NCBI GenBank assembly: GCA_910579495.1
Contig: CAJTVD010000070.1
Coordinates: forward strand, 1-20,106
DNA from: an uncultured Lachnospiraceae bacterium
GTDB lineage: Bacteria > Bacillota > Clostridia > Lachnospirales > Lachnospiraceae
Length of the DNA stretch: 20,106 nucleotides
Direction: 5' to 3'
Shown here: positions 14,872 to 20,106 of the stretch, in pieces
How the letters are laid out: each line of letters begins with the position of its first letter
How positions within the stretch are numbered: position 1 is the stretch's first letter
The notes under the pieces: model-generated
Seen by the model: only the letters and a program-made list of their open reading frames with translations
Told to the model about the DNA's origin: nothing
Databases searched by the model: none
Made by a program: the position numbers and the translations under genes

Positions 14872-16158
14872 TTATGCAAAAAAAGAAATGATAAGCGCAA
14901 CCAGGAACCCGCCGACGCCCACCAGCGTTTCCATGACCGTCCACGTTTTCAGGGTAGTCTTTTCATCCATTCCCACCAGTGATTTCACCAGCCAGAAGCC
15001 GGAATCATTAAAGTGGGAGCATACAGTAGCGCCTCCTGCCACTGCCGCCGTGGTACATGCCAGGTACAAGGGGGAGAGATCCCCAATGCCGGGCATGGCG
15101 GAGATAATGCCTGCCGCCATGGTCATTGCCACGGTAGCGGACCCTACACAGATACGGACCAGCGCAGCCACCACAAAGGCCACCACCACAATAGGAAGGT
15201 TAGCGGAAGAAACTGCATTCCCAATCACATCCCCCAGCCCTGAATACTGGAGCATATAGCGCAGGACGCCGCCACATGCGGTCACCAGCAGGATAAGCCC
15301 CGTAGGCTCTAAGGATTTTGTCATTACCTTTTCCAGTTCCTCCAAAGTGTATCCATGCCTCATGCCAAGGAGGAACATGGCAATCACAGTGGCGATCAAA
15401 AGGGCTACGAAAGGTTCCCCCAGGAAAGCAAATACCGGTGCCACGCCGCTAAGGGCGGGTATTACCCCCGAAACAGAGTCTAAAATAATCAGTACCAGCG
15501 GGATCAGGATGATGCCAACAATTGTCCAGAAGCTTGGGAGCTTGGATTCGTCATAATCCGCCTGGTTGGCCACATGCTCCGGGACCGGGATATTGTACTT
15601 GCCCCCGCAGATAGAGCCCCATATAGGGCCGGCCACCACCATTGCCACAATCCCGCAGCCAATACCGATCATGATCACCCATCCAAGGTCTACCCCCAGC
15701 ATGGTAGCCACCAGCACCGGGCCAGGGGTAGGGGGAATATACGCATGTCCCACTGCCAGCCCGGCCAGGAGGGGAATTGCATAGAACAAAGATGAGCGGT
15801 TGGTCCTTTTGGCCAGGGAAAATGCCAGGGGGATCAGGATGATCAGCCCGGCATCGAAAAATACCGGCATGGCAATTACCAGACCCGTAATGCCAAGAGC
15901 CCATGCTGCCTTCCTGTCACCAAACCGCTTTACCATGGTAACAGCAAGGCTCTGGGCGCCTCCCGATGCCTCCAAAATGGCACCGAACATGGATCCTAGC
16001 CCTACTAACAACGCAATTCCTTTCAGGGTATTCCCGATGCCGTCATTGACCGCCGTAACAATATTATCAAAGGGCATGCCTGCCAGCAGCCCGATGGCAA
16101 TAGCCCCGATCAAAATAGAAACCATCGCCTGAATCTTAAACTTAATGATCAATACCAA
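14872..16158 (-). CDS. gntP: GntP-family gluconate:H+ symporter, N-terminus abnormal
   Basis: 428 residues if started at the TTG at 16158. It is a polytopic membrane protein with GntP-family blocks: LLVGLGSMFGAILEASGGAQ, the FFDAGLIILIPLAF and GHAYIPPTPGPV motifs, and GSATVAMTMAAGI. It would import gluconate or a related sugar acid for the dehydratase encoded 57 bases downstream. The oddity is at the start: family proteins normally have about 10-13 residues before the LLVLIIKFK segment, beginning with ATG. Here the frame meets a TGA nine codons upstream of the TTG, with no ATG and no ribosome site. An integrative element starts in the same place, so the gene is probably truncated at its 5' end. 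It may still be translated from TTG, from an internal ATG at residue 12, or not at all. Confidence 0.85.
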   Translation of the reverse strand: MVLIIKFKIQAMVSILIGAIAIGLLAGMPFDNIVTAVNDGIGNTLKGIALLVGLGSMFGAILEASGGAQSLAVTMVKRFGDRKAAWALGITGLVIAMPVFFDAGLIILIPLAFSLAKRTNRSSLFYAIPLLAGLAVGHAYIPPTPGPVLVATMLGVDLGWVIMIGIGCGIVAMVVAGPIWGSICGGKYNIPVPEHVANQADYDESKLPSFWTIVGIILIPLVLIILDSVSGVIPALSGVAPVFAFLGEPFVALLIATVIAMFLLGMRHGYTLEELEKVMTKSLEPTGLILLVTACGGVLRYMLQYSGLGDVIGNAVSSANLPIVVVAFVVAALVRICVGSATVAMTMAAGIISAMPGIGDLSPLYLACTTAAVAGGATVCSHFNDSGFWLVKSLVGMDEKTTLKTWTVMETLVGVGGFLVALIISFFA

Positions 16159-16176
16159 TAAAAAGGCAAATGAGTT

Positions 16177-16238
16177 ACTTCATTATTCTTCATAACCGCT
16201 TATTTCCGCTTTTCTCTAACAATTCATCACTTCATTAT
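16177..16238. repeat. 10-bp direct repeat at the element end
   Basis: ACTTCATTAT occurs at 16177-16186 and 16229-16238, 52 bases apart, between the gntP start and the integrase arm repeats. Plausible recombinase or accessory-protein sites at the element end, or chance in AT-rich DNA. Confidence 0.4.
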
Positions 16239-16265
16239 GATGTATTATTCTACCTGTAAAATTCC

Positions 16266-16307
16266 AAATTTGTTGTAAATTTGTTGTAAACCACACAATT
16301 TGTTGTA
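16266..16307. repeat. Three integrase arm-type direct repeats
   Basis: AATTTGTTGTA occurs three times, starting at 16267, 16278 and 16297. The first two are adjacent with an 11-base period. Directly repeated sites near the element end are what the N-terminal arm-binding domain of Tn916-type integrases uses. No hairpin terminator is seen between these and gntP. Confidence 0.65.
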
Positions 16308-16333
16308 CTCACTTATCCGCTTCGGACTCTTTC

Positions 16334-17569
16334 CTAAAATACATCAAGATTGCGTGATAAATTTTGTATTGCTTCCTGTTTCTTCATATCAGTAACTTCG
16401 GCATATATGTCCATCGTTGTTTCAATATTGGCGTGTCCCATAACTGCCTGTATCACTTTCACATTTGTTTCCTTCTCGCAGAACCTTGTACAAAAGGTAT
16501 GCCTTAAATGGTGGCATGAGAAGTGAGGTATTATGACTGGCTGCCTTTTCTCTTTTTTAGCATTTAACACTTCCTCTGCATTGTACGATTCGTATATCCG
16601 CTTGATTGCCCTGTTTACAGCTTGCGGATTATGAAGATTGCCAAAGCGGTTACTGAAAATAAAGCCTGTCATTCCGTCAACCACCGTAGTATTAAACCCT
16701 TCTTCCTTCTGCTCGCTGTATTCCTCCTGGAACGCTTCATATACTGCGTCCATCATGGGGATAGTACGGATACCCGCTTCTGTTTTCGGGAGGGATACTC
16801 CAAACTCACATTTTGTAGTATCATTTCGTCTAGGATAATAGGTAACACTATGATTTATACTGATTATCCTCTTTTCAAAATCTATATCCTCCCACCTCAA
16901 CCCGATTACTTCACCAATTCTGCACCCTGTTCCTAATAATACTGTGAAAAAAGGTGTCCAATGGCAATGTACCGGACTTTTGGCTGTGTAGTCCATAAAG
17001 GCTCTCTGCTGTTCCAGTGTAAGGGCATGGCGTACACCATGATTTTTTCCCGGCTTCTTCTTGATTTGAGCCATCACTCCATCGCTCGGATTGTTTCTGA
17101 TGATGTCATCCCGTACTGCAAGTTGAAATGTTGGGTGGAGAACGGTATGTATTGTTTCAAGAGTGTTAATCTGCATACCTCTGTCATTTAGCAGATGATA
17201 ATAAAAATACAGCACATCTGAATACTTTATCGCTCCAATCTTTCGTTTCCCAAACTCACTCCTCACAAATCGGTCATACATATAGATGTAATTTGTGTAG
17301 GTTGTCCGCCTTAACTCTGTCTTGGTTGTAATATACCTGTCAAAAACAAAATTCAAATCGGCGTTTCCTGCTGCATATACATCCAGACCATCAAGCTGGT
17401 CTTTCATCAGCCGCTTTTCTTTTTCCCTAAGCTCTATTATATCATTTGCATATATATACCGTCTTTTCCCATAAGGATCAGTATAAGTATACATATATGA
17501 TTTATCCTTGCGCTGGATTTCCCCTTTCCGTAAAGCTCTCCCTCTATGGTCTTTTCTTGCTTTTGCCAT
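16334..17569 (-). CDS. int: Tyrosine integrase of Tn916/Tn1549 type
   Basis: 411 residues; start ATG with AAAGGAG five bases upstream. The N-terminal 65 residues form the small arm-binding domain seen in Tn916 integrase. A core-binding SAM-like domain (about 70-165) is followed by the catalytic domain with Arg217 in GCRIGEV, Lys262 in LPKTEAG, His353 and Arg356 in HHLRH, His379 in GHANIETT and nucleophile Tyr389 in DIYAEV. All are present, so it should be active in excision and integration. It is probably co-transcribed with the ribbon-helix-helix gene 42 bases upstream and transcribed toward the gntP operon. Confidence 0.96.
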   Translation of the reverse strand: MAKARKDHRGRALRKGEIQRKDKSYMYTYTDPYGKRRYIYANDIIELREKEKRLMKDQLDGLDVYAAGNADLNFVFDRYITTKTELRRTTYTNYIYMYDRFVRSEFGKRKIGAIKYSDVLYFYYHLLNDRGMQINTLETIHTVLHPTFQLAVRDDIIRNNPSDGVMAQIKKKPGKNHGVRHALTLEQQRAFMDYTAKSPVHCHWTPFFTVLLGTGCRIGEVIGLRWEDIDFEKRIISINHSVTYYPRRNDTTKCEFGVSLPKTEAGIRTIPMMDAVYEAFQEEYSEQKEEGFNTTVVDGMTGFIFSNRFGNLHNPQAVNRAIKRIYESYNAEEVLNAKKEKRQPVIIPHFSCHHLRHTFCTRFCEKETNVKVIQAVMGHANIETTMDIYAEVTDMKKQEAIQNLSRNLDVF

Positions 17570-17611
17570 CTCTGCTCCTTTCTTACAAAAGGAAAGAGAT
17601 ATTTCGTACTG

Positions 17612-17788
17612 CTACTTTCTTTCTTCCATTGAGTATTGGATTTCAACACCCTTTTGTAGCACTTGCGTTATGGTCATGTCATGTCTGGCAGCATAGTCTT
17701 TCAGCTTCTCGTACTCTGCATCGTCAACTCGAAGGCTTAACGATCTCAGCTTAGGCGAATCGGTCTTTGGACGTCCCGTTCTTGGCAT
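17612..17788 (-). CDS. Small ribbon-helix-helix (CopG-like) DNA-binding protein, 58 aa
   Basis: A 58-residue frame starts at an ATG with GGAGGTG nine bases upstream, an excellent ribosome site, and ends at TAG. The N-terminus MPRTGRPKTD is followed by LRSLSLRVDDAEYEKLKDYA and a second helix around HDMTITQVLQKGVEIQYSM: a beta strand (SLSLRV) plus two helices, the ribbon-helix-helix layout. It probably binds DNA as a dimer. It sits directly behind a promoter overlapped by a long palindrome and ahead of the integrase gene, so autoregulation and control of integrase expression is the likely role. It is short enough to be missed by length cut-offs. Confidence 0.8.
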   Translation of the reverse strand: MPRTGRPKTDSPKLRSLSLRVDDAEYEKLKDYAARHDMTITQVLQKGVEIQYSMEERK

Positions 17789-17818
17789 TTACTATGCACC
17801 TCCTTCATAACTAATACC

Positions 17819-17863
17819 ATTATAATTCCCGTTCTACAAAAAGTCAAGAACTTTTTGTAGAAC
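17819..17863 (-). promoter_or_regulatory. Promoter with overlapping 14-bp-arm palindromic operator
   Basis: Minus-strand TTGACT (17842-17847), 17-base spacer, perfect TATAAT (17819-17824). A perfect inverted repeat, GTTCTACAAAAAGT (17831-17844) and ACTTTTTGTAGAAC (17850-17863) around CAAGA, covers the -35 and the upstream half of the spacer. It is AT-rich and lacks a T-run, so it suits an operator better than a terminator. It would drive the ribbon-helix-helix and integrase genes. Confidence 0.75.
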
Positions 17864-17895
17864 AATTATTTATCACGAAACCCTCTTTGCCTTAA

Positions 17896-18084
17896 TTATT
17901 CACTTACTCTAAAAGACTCCAAATATTGCTCAAAAATATCACAGTTTACCAATACTAATTTATCTACCTTATAGATTGCGTTTGCCTGTTTTGCAAGCTC
18001 CTGAAATTTTGTCAAACCCATGCTGTAAATTTCTGCACCTTCCTTATATCTGACAAATTTCTTTCTGTCTACTTTTTTTACCAT
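17896..18084 (-). CDS. xis: Excisionase-like small protein (DUF6462/Xis type)
   Basis: 62 residues from the ATG at 18084, with GGAGG five bases upstream; a TTG four codons earlier overlaps that site. It is basic at the N-terminus (MVKKVDRKKFVRYKEGAEIYSMG), then a MerR/winged-helix-like DNA-reading segment, LTKFQELAKQANAIYKVDKLVLVN, and an acidic tail. Size, position next to integrase and sequence style match the excisionase or DUF6462 proteins of Tn1549-type elements. It should direct integrase toward excision. It is preceded by a long structured leader, so its expression may be controlled after transcription starts. Confidence 0.82.
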   Translation of the reverse strand: MVKKVDRKKFVRYKEGAEIYSMGLTKFQELAKQANAIYKVDKLVLVNCDIFEQYLESFRVSE

Positions 18085-18098
18085 AAATTCCTCCAATC

Positions 18099-18173
18099 AT
18101 TGCACAGCTTTATCTGCTAATAAATAGGCAGAATAACGCTTCTCCCCATTTATTAGCAGATAAAAACTGCAAT
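18099..18173. repeat. Long inverted repeat upstream of xis
   Basis: Perfect 17-bp arms TTTATCTGCTAATAAAT (18109-18125) and ATTTATTAGCAGATAAA (18148-18164) with a 22-base loop, extended outside an asymmetric gap by ATTGCA/TGCAAT (18099-18104 and 18168-18173). It begins 15 bases before the xis start, so it could hide or expose the ribosome site, or serve as an accessory protein site. Confidence 0.8.
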
Positions 18174-18228
18174 ACAGGTGGCGGCTCATTACGCCGCCCA
18201 CATCGGTCTTGCACCGTCATTTCATTGA

Positions 18229-18255
18229 CCGGACTGCGGCTTTCCCGCAGCCCGG
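18229..18255. repeat. GC-rich hairpin in the xis leader
   Basis: CCGG-A-CTGCGG, loop CTTTC, CCGCAG-C-CCGG: ten pairs with one mismatch. No T-run follows on either strand, so it is more likely an RNA structural element than a stand-alone terminator. Confidence 0.6.
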
Positions 18256-18438
18256 AAGTATCATTATCACAGATATGCTTCATCGCCCCATGTAACTGCT
18301 ACATATTTTGCCCGATCTCACTCGCTCCTTACCTTTGCTTCAATGTACTGTTTCAACATTTCCTCACGTTCACCCCGTCATAAGACAGGGCAGGTACGTC
18401 ATGGCGCATCTGCTTAGTGGCTCTGCATATCCTCACGT

Positions 18439-18468
18439 CCTGTATGCAACACAATATTCAGTTGTCAA
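18439..18468 (-). promoter_or_regulatory. Possible promoter of the xis leader
   Basis: Perfect minus-strand -35 TTGACA at 18463-18468. The best -10 choices 16-18 bases on (CATACA, ATACAG, TACAGG) are poor, so it might need an activator or the element's sigma-like protein. Confidence 0.3.
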
Positions 18469-18525
18469 GGTACATCTGCATTCAGTCCTGTCATCTTTCT
18501 GAAAGGGAAGAAAACTGGCAGGCTG

Positions 18526-18768
18526 TTATGCTATTTCAAAATCCAATATTTTGGTAATCAGTTTTGTTTCCAGCCGCCTGCGGAGCGTTTCATCTACGCA
18601 GTAATGCGGCTGTCCATATTCGTCATATAATTTCCTGACAGACAGGCTTGCTATGTAACCTTCATAATGCTTTAATACCGCATTAATCGCCTCCACATCG
18701 CCTTCTGTTGCTGCCTTAATCGTATGGAAAGGCAACAAACCATTTTCTCTTTTACATTTTCTTTTCAT
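18526..18768 (-). CDS. HTH-domain regulator of conjugative element (Tn916 Orf8-like)
   Basis: 80 residues; start ATG with GGAGGG eight bases upstream. The start overlaps the end of the sigma-like gene by 17 bases, indicating coupled translation. The sequence LPFHTIKAATEGDVEAINAVLKHYEGYIASLSVRKLY (written here in part as LPFHTIKAATEGD and HYEGYIASLS) is the conserved opening of the HTH_16 family found at the regulatory end of Tn916/Tn1549 elements, and the ending LRRRLETKLITKILDFE is also typical. It is thought to act with the upstream sigma-like protein in controlling excision genes; that role is inferred from family position. Confidence 0.85.
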   Translation of the reverse strand: MKRKCKRENGLLPFHTIKAATEGDVEAINAVLKHYEGYIASLSVRKLYDEYGQPHYCVDETLRRRLETKLITKILDFEIA

Positions 18769-19192
18769 CTGTACTTCCCTCCATAATTTGTTTCAGCATT
18801 TCCAGCGAGCGTTTTCTGTGTTCATGAATGGTACTGCGGACAAGATTCATTTCTCTGGCAATATCCGCATCACTCATCTCCATGAAATAAGAAAGCAGTA
18901 TCACATTACGCTTTTTTTCTGTGAGCGATTGCAGCGCTTCTGCTATCAGGGCATCTTTAACCTCAATATCATAGCCAAGTACCTGAAAGTAATGATTTTC
19001 CACTTTATACTCATCCATAATAGAAAGTTGATTCAGCTCCTTTTCCGGCAGTTCCGACAACATAACTTCGTTCTTTTGCCGATAGCCCATGTGCCTGATG
19101 TAATCTACCTTTTCGCCCTTTAATGCCATTTTGCATATCCGGTCAAACTGATGTCTGATTGTTTGTTCATAACGGGATGAAGATTGCTCCAT
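18752..19192 (-). CDS. Sigma-70-like regulator of conjugative element (Tn916 Orf7-like)
   Basis: 146 residues; the start is fixed by AAGGAGGTGA six bases upstream. The C-terminal half (about residues 85-135) is a sigma region-4 helix-turn-helix: LQSLTEKKRNVILLSYF followed by SDADIAREMNLVRSTIHEHRKRSLEML. The N-terminal half resembles the short region 2 remnant of element-encoded sigma factors and no full sigma domain set is present. In Tn916 the equivalent gene helps activate excision and transfer. It has its own leader with a hairpin beside the ribosome site and lies just after a strong terminator that isolates it from the upstream ABC permease. Confidence 0.85.
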   Translation of the reverse strand: MEQSSSRYEQTIRHQFDRICKMALKGEKVDYIRHMGYRQKNEVMLSELPEKELNQLSIMDEYKVENHYFQVLGYDIEVKDALIAEALQSLTEKKRNVILLSYFMEMSDADIAREMNLVRSTIHEHRKRSLEMLKQIMEGSTDEKKM

Positions 19193-19220
19193 AAGAGTTC
19201 ACCTCCTTCCCGTTCCAACT

Positions 19221-19261
19221 GGATAAGAGCAAAATCGTATTTTCCCTTTCGCTCTTTATCC
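19221..19261 (-). promoter_or_regulatory. Leader hairpin before the sigma-like gene
   Basis: GGATAAGAGC (19221-19230) pairs with GCTCTTTATCC (19251-19261) with one bulged base; the interior contains a smaller AAAAT/ATTTT pairing. It ends about 28 bases before the ATG, directly upstream of the ribosome site, so it could modulate translation or read-through. Confidence 0.4.
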
Positions 19262-19295
19262 CGTATGGCTGTATTCCCATGTTCGGGTAAGGTGA

Positions 19296-19315
19296 AAAAC
19301 TTTTTAAAAAGTTTT
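19296..19315. repeat. 20-bp perfect AT palindrome in the regulatory gap
   Basis: AAAACTTTTT followed by its exact complement AAAAAGTTTT, between the terminator at 19325 and the leader hairpin. Its place suggests the promoter region of the sigma-like gene, possibly an operator. Confidence 0.45.
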
Positions 19316-19324
19316 CATATATAT

Positions 19325-19362
19325 AAAAAACGCCTGCGTGGGACATTACCCATCAGGCGTTT
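19325..19362 (-). terminator. Strong intrinsic terminator
   Basis: On the minus strand AAACGCCTG (from 19362), an inner ATGGG/CCCAC pairing, then CAGGCGTTT running into a six-base T-run. It ends the transcript of the ABC permease gene about 110 bases after its stop. Confidence 0.85.
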
Positions 19363-19472
19363 CCTTTATCAAATATTTTGTTTTACTAATATCTATATGC
19401 ACTGCTTATTAATGAACTACGACTTATATTTTATTTAGGATCTTCCTTAAATCCCTTTTACTACATGGCTTC

Positions 19473-20106
19473 TCACTTTCTAGCATAATTTTTTTGTAAT
19501 GAATAATGTTTAAAATATTGTTTTATGCATAAAAAACTAAATAATATAATTAAAATACTAACTATTCCTGATAATATAGAAAGTAAAATAGAATTATGAT
19601 ATAATCCTGTTGTTTTATATTGCGAAATAATATTAAGAGAGTATATTGGTAATAACTCTAATACCTTTTGAAATGGTGGTAATATATCTGTAAAATCAAA
19701 AAATATTGGGGCAATAATTATAATCAAAGAACTGAAAAGCACTGAAAATGTATTTTTCCCATAACAAGAGCATACACATATAATCATTGAAATTGCCCAT
19801 GTTGCTAGCATTCCCTCAACAAACATAACTATTGCTAATTCCCCTACGCTAAAAAAACTTTCCGAACTAGCAAAAACTCCGATTGATTGAATACTGACTT
19901 TTGCCCCTTCAAAACCATATAAGGTCATATACATTAAAAAATTTATAACGTAAAATGCGCAATATATTATAAGTGAAATAGTATTCACCATAAATATTCT
20001 TATTAAAACAGATTTTTTTCTCGCCATTTTAGTAGAATAAACAATTTCTGCAATTTTATTTTCCTTTTCACAAATAAAAATTTTATAAAAAATAACAATT
20101 AAATAT
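19473..20106 (-). CDS. ABC-2-type transporter permease, 3' part (runs off right edge)
   Basis: At least 210 residues. The first in-frame ATG in the window is at 20027, but the frame stays open to the edge and the extra residues (FICEKENKIAEIVYSTK) read as real protein, so the start lies outside. Five to six hydrophobic spans are visible, ending in a basic tail. The ENKIAEIVYSTKMARKK pattern is typical of the first cytoplasmic loop of ABC-2 permeases of multidrug or lantibiotic-immunity type. Its partner ATPase should lie just beyond the edge. Base composition is far more AT-rich than the chromosomal genes here, a sign of separate origin; it is most likely cargo of the conjugative element. Confidence 0.75.
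   Translation of the reverse strand, partial: YLIVIFYKIFICEKENKIAEIVYSTKMARKKSVLIRIFMVNTISLIIYCAFYVINFLMYMTLYGFEGAKVSIQSIGVFASSESFFSVGELAIVMFVEGMLATWAISMIICVCSCYGKNTFSVLFSSLIIIIAPIFFDFTDILPPFQKVLELLPIYSLNIISQYKTTGLYHNSILLSILSGIVSILIILFSFLCIKQYFKHYSLQKNYARK

Larger units (their letters stand above)
18085..18525. other. 430-bp non-coding region with dense secondary structure
   Basis: No gene is supported. It carries, from the xis side: a long inverted repeat (18099-18173), a GGCGGC/GCCGCC hairpin (18180-18198), a short CGGT/ACCG pair (18204-18216), and a long GC-rich hairpin (18229-18255). Further away is a possible promoter (TTGACA at 18463-18468). The set looks like a structured leader or attenuator upstream of xis. 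Confidence 0.6.
16160..20106. mobile_element. Integrase end of a Tn916/Tn1549-like integrative conjugative element (partial)
   Basis: A consistent block runs from just beyond the truncated gntP start to the right edge: arm-type repeats, tyrosine integrase, ribbon-helix-helix protein, excisionase-like protein, a structured gap, an HTH protein, a sigma-like protein and an AT-rich ABC permease, all on the minus strand. Sigma-like/HTH, excisionase, integrase is the standard order at this end of Tn916/Tn1549 relatives. The exact left boundary is not defined; it should lie between about 16160 and 16266. The conjugation genes and far end are outside the window. Confidence 0.85.

Noticed and set aside
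15800..16132. Plus-strand frames across the permease gene
   Set aside because: They are antisense to GntP-family coding sequence and show no start context or family motifs.
17831..17863. Palindrome after xis as an intrinsic terminator
   Set aside because: The stem is AT-rich, no T-run follows, and it overlaps a near-consensus promoter, so operator is the better reading.
1..20106. tRNA, rRNA and CRISPR arrays
   Set aside because: Read for cloverleaf arms, rRNA-like blocks and regularly spaced repeats; none found.

Overview
The window looks like chromosome from a gut-type Firmicute of the Clostridia, most likely Lachnospiraceae. The reasons are strong GGAGG-type ribosome binding sites, moderate GC with local AT-rich patches, Rpn-family and ABC/two-component genes of the kind common there, and one end of a Tn916/Tn1549-like conjugative element. 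This assignment is an inference from gene content, not a match to a known genome.

Layout, left to right. Positions 1-1407 are poorly coding: a possible partial reading frame at the left edge with a 35-codon repeat, one 144-residue orphan protein (489-923, minus), and a stretch of apparent remnants. A two-gene plus-strand operon (1408-4664) encodes the two halves of a heterodimeric ABC exporter; one half has Asn instead of the Walker B Asp. Convergent to it is a minus-strand operon (9560 back to 4755): OmpR-type response regulator, histidine kinase, MacB/Bce-type ATPase and a large FtsX-type permease. This resembles sensing and export modules for antimicrobial peptides or cell-envelope stress. 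A recognisable promoter precedes the regulator, and a candidate regulator-dependent promoter precedes the ATPase.

From 9894 to 11015 (plus) lies an Rpn/YhgA-like PD-(D/E)XK nuclease gene whose 3' end is a 21-bp tandem repeat coding for an Ala/Glu-rich heptad coiled coil. From 16158 back to 11156 (minus) a sugar-acid operon encodes a GntP-type permease, an IlvD/Edd-family dehydratase, KDPG aldolase and a PfkB-family KDG kinase. Together these can import gluconate (or a related aldonate), dehydrate it to 2-keto-3-deoxygluconate, phosphorylate it and cleave it to pyruvate and glyceraldehyde-3-phosphate: the semi-phosphorylative Entner-Doudoroff route.

From about 16160 to the right edge is the integrase end of an integrative conjugative element: three integrase arm-type repeats, a tyrosine integrase, a 58-residue ribbon-helix-helix protein, a small excisionase-like protein, a 430-bp structured non-coding region, an HTH protein, a sigma-like regulator, and the AT-rich 3' part of an ABC-2-type permease that runs off the window. 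The element abuts the permease gene of the sugar-acid operon exactly where that gene lacks its usual N-terminus and start codon. It therefore probably inserted into the 5' end of the gene and separated the operon from its native promoter. A strong promoter overlapped by a 14-bp-arm palindrome drives the ribbon-helix-helix/integrase pair and points toward the operon with no visible terminator between.
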